A stretch of 64,000 bases of DNA from NCBI RefSeq assembly GCF_003970675.1, contig NZ_CP034562.1:1364001-1428000 (forward strand). Reading direction: 5' to 3'. How positions within the stretch are numbered: the stretch's first letter is position 1; the number at the start of each line of letters is the position of its first letter. Of the stretch, positions 63,227 to 64,000 are shown one piece after another. Made by a program: the position numbers and the translations under genes. The notes beneath the pieces were generated by a model, which searched no databases, was not told the origin of the DNA, and saw only the letters and a list, made by a program, of their open reading frames with translations. The DNA comes from Flammeovirga pectinis. Lineage in GTDB: Bacteria; Bacteroidota; Bacteroidia; Cytophagales; Flammeovirgaceae.

Positions 63227-63255
63227 AAGGTTACTTTTTTTAGTAGCCTTTTTTT
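63227..63255 (+). terminator. Intrinsic terminator
   Basis: AAGGTTACT (63227-63235) pairs with AGTAGCCTT (63242-63250), one G-U pair, followed by Ts. Confidence 0.75.
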
Positions 63256-63342
63256 GTGTCTAATAAATCATGAAATAATAAATAAGGATTGTGATACTAT
63301 CTTTTAAAAGTCGTATTTTCATGTAAATTATAATTACCGAAT

Positions 63343-63612
63343 ATGAAAAAGATTTTATCTATAATTGCAATCTCAGCAGCATTAATGTTTGCAGGTTGTT
63401 GTACTTCTTCTGATACTGCAGACAATAAAGCATGTTGCAAAGACAAAACAGAAAGCTGCTGTGTAAATAAAGAAGGATGTGCTTCTTGTGAACACTGCAA
63501 AAATGGTGATAAAGAAAGTTGTAAAGTAGCTTCAGAAAAAGGTGAAGCGAAGGCTTGCTGTAAAGAAAAAGTAGCCAATGGCGAAAAAGCTTGTTGTAAA
63601 AAAGAAGCGTAG
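63343..63612 (+). CDS. Cysteine-rich lipoprotein, candidate metal-binding
   Basis: An 89-residue protein with a lipobox (SAALMFAGC, Cys near 19) and 14 cysteines in the last ~71 residues, many as CC pairs (ACCKDK, SCCVNK, GCASCEHC, ACCKEK, ACCKK) in a Lys/Glu-rich background. Such sequences bind soft metals or act as disulphide-rich surface tails. It has no other domain. A strong terminator follows. The metal-binding idea is inference. Confidence 0.7.
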   Translation: MKKILSIIAISAALMFAGCCTSSDTADNKACCKDKTESCCVNKEGCASCEHCKNGDKESCKVASEKGEAKACCKEKVANGEKACCKKEA

Positions 63613-63650
63613 ATACTTTACTTAAGTGAGCTTAAATATAGCCTTAGAAT

Positions 63651-63690
63651 AAAAAAAGTGATACAACTCAAAATTGTATCACTTTTTTTT
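63651..63690 (+). terminator. Strong intrinsic terminator
   Basis: AAAAAAAGTGATACAA (63651-63666) pairs perfectly with TTGTATCACTTTTTTT (63674-63689). Confidence 0.92.
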
Positions 63691-63768
63691 GTGTTACTTT
63701 TTATTTCATATTTAGAATATCAACCGATTGAACTATCTTAGTATACTATCTCTTCAAATATTACATTA

Positions 63769-64000
63769 ATGCAAATACTTAAAAAACTACTTTCAATCTT
63801 AATTCTAATTTTACTTGGGCAACCATTATTTGCACAAGAGCGTATGTTCGAGTTTCATTCCTACGGTAGAGTGGGTGTGTCGTCTTCTCTTTATGAGGAT
63901 AAAGTGGGAGCTCGGTTAAACCTAACTGGTCAAGGAGCCTTAGGCGGTAGATTAGAAGAAAATGATTATATAGAAATGACAGGTGTTGCAAGGATTGATA
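63769..64000 (+). CDS. LamB-type porin, N-terminal part (cut by window edge)
   Basis: 77 codons are visible from the ATG at 63769. A signal peptide (LLSILILILLGQPLFAQ) is followed by FHSYGRVGVSSSL and a later GGRLEENDYIEMTG, which match the first strands of maltoporin/LamB-like carbohydrate porins ('f.gY.RsGv', 'RLgNe.d.y.El'). The rest lies outside the window. Confidence 0.75.
   Translation, partial: MQILKKLLSILILILLGQPLFAQERMFEFHSYGRVGVSSSLYEDKVGARLNLTGQGALGGRLEENDYIEMTGVARID

Overview
The window looks like chromosomal DNA from a low-GC member of the Bacteroidota, most likely a marine Cytophagales bacterium of Flammeovirga type. The reasons are paired SusC/SusD outer-membrane systems, a type IX secretion sorting domain, Bacteroidota-type promoters (TTTG then TAnnTTTG), almost no Shine-Dalgarno sequences, a DnaE polymerase with a fused proofreading exonuclease, and a tmRNA whose inferred tag ends in AMAA. 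The genus is an inference; the phylum is well supported.

Layout. 1-20.0 kb is mostly ordinary chromosome: an AraC regulator (cut by the window edge), an ABC exporter, a DinB-like protein, a Crp/Fnr regulator, a heavy-metal efflux operon (small exported protein, a CzcA-type RND pump fused to a TolC-like channel, and a His-rich CusB-type adaptor), an ECF-type sigma factor with a small Zn-finger anti-sigma candidate, two membrane acyltransferases, an acetate-transporter-family protein, and unknown proteins separated by an 0.8-kb gap that holds short repeats.

20.0-35.9 kb is a dense defence island on the + strand. It starts after an orphan IS30-like HTH protein. A type I restriction-modification locus (hsdM, hsdS, hsdR) is split by cargo: a fused OLD-family ATPase/TOPRIM nuclease, a split ATPase + TOPRIM pair (PARIS/OLD-like), and a REP-associated transposase carrying its own palindromes inside its reading frame. 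An 81-bp copy of the start of hsdR, followed by a fragment of an AlbA_2/Schlafen-type gene, lies on the left of the cargo and records how it was assembled. An unknown protein and a McrB-McrC pair follow hsdR; McrB has a large extra domain between its Walker motifs.

35.9-43.2 kb is a separate integrated element of about 7.2 kb sitting in the 3' end of ssrA (tmRNA, minus strand, 43166-43571). It is bounded by a 21-bp direct repeat of the tmRNA end, carries a tyrosine integrase, an excisionase-like HTH protein, a candidate replication protein with iteron-like repeats, a 619-aa unknown protein, a secreted unknown protein and small ORFs. It has 27-bp direct repeats near both ends and supplies its own terminator to ssrA.

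43.7-64 kb returns to chromosome: a T9SS-sorted lipoprotein, two divergent SusC/SusD pairs separated by 0.7 kb, a small lipoprotein, a dihydrofolate-reductase-like protein, a TRIC-family membrane protein, DnaE, a small unknown protein, a cysteine-rich lipoprotein and the start of a LamB-type porin. Strong hairpin terminators separate most of these units.
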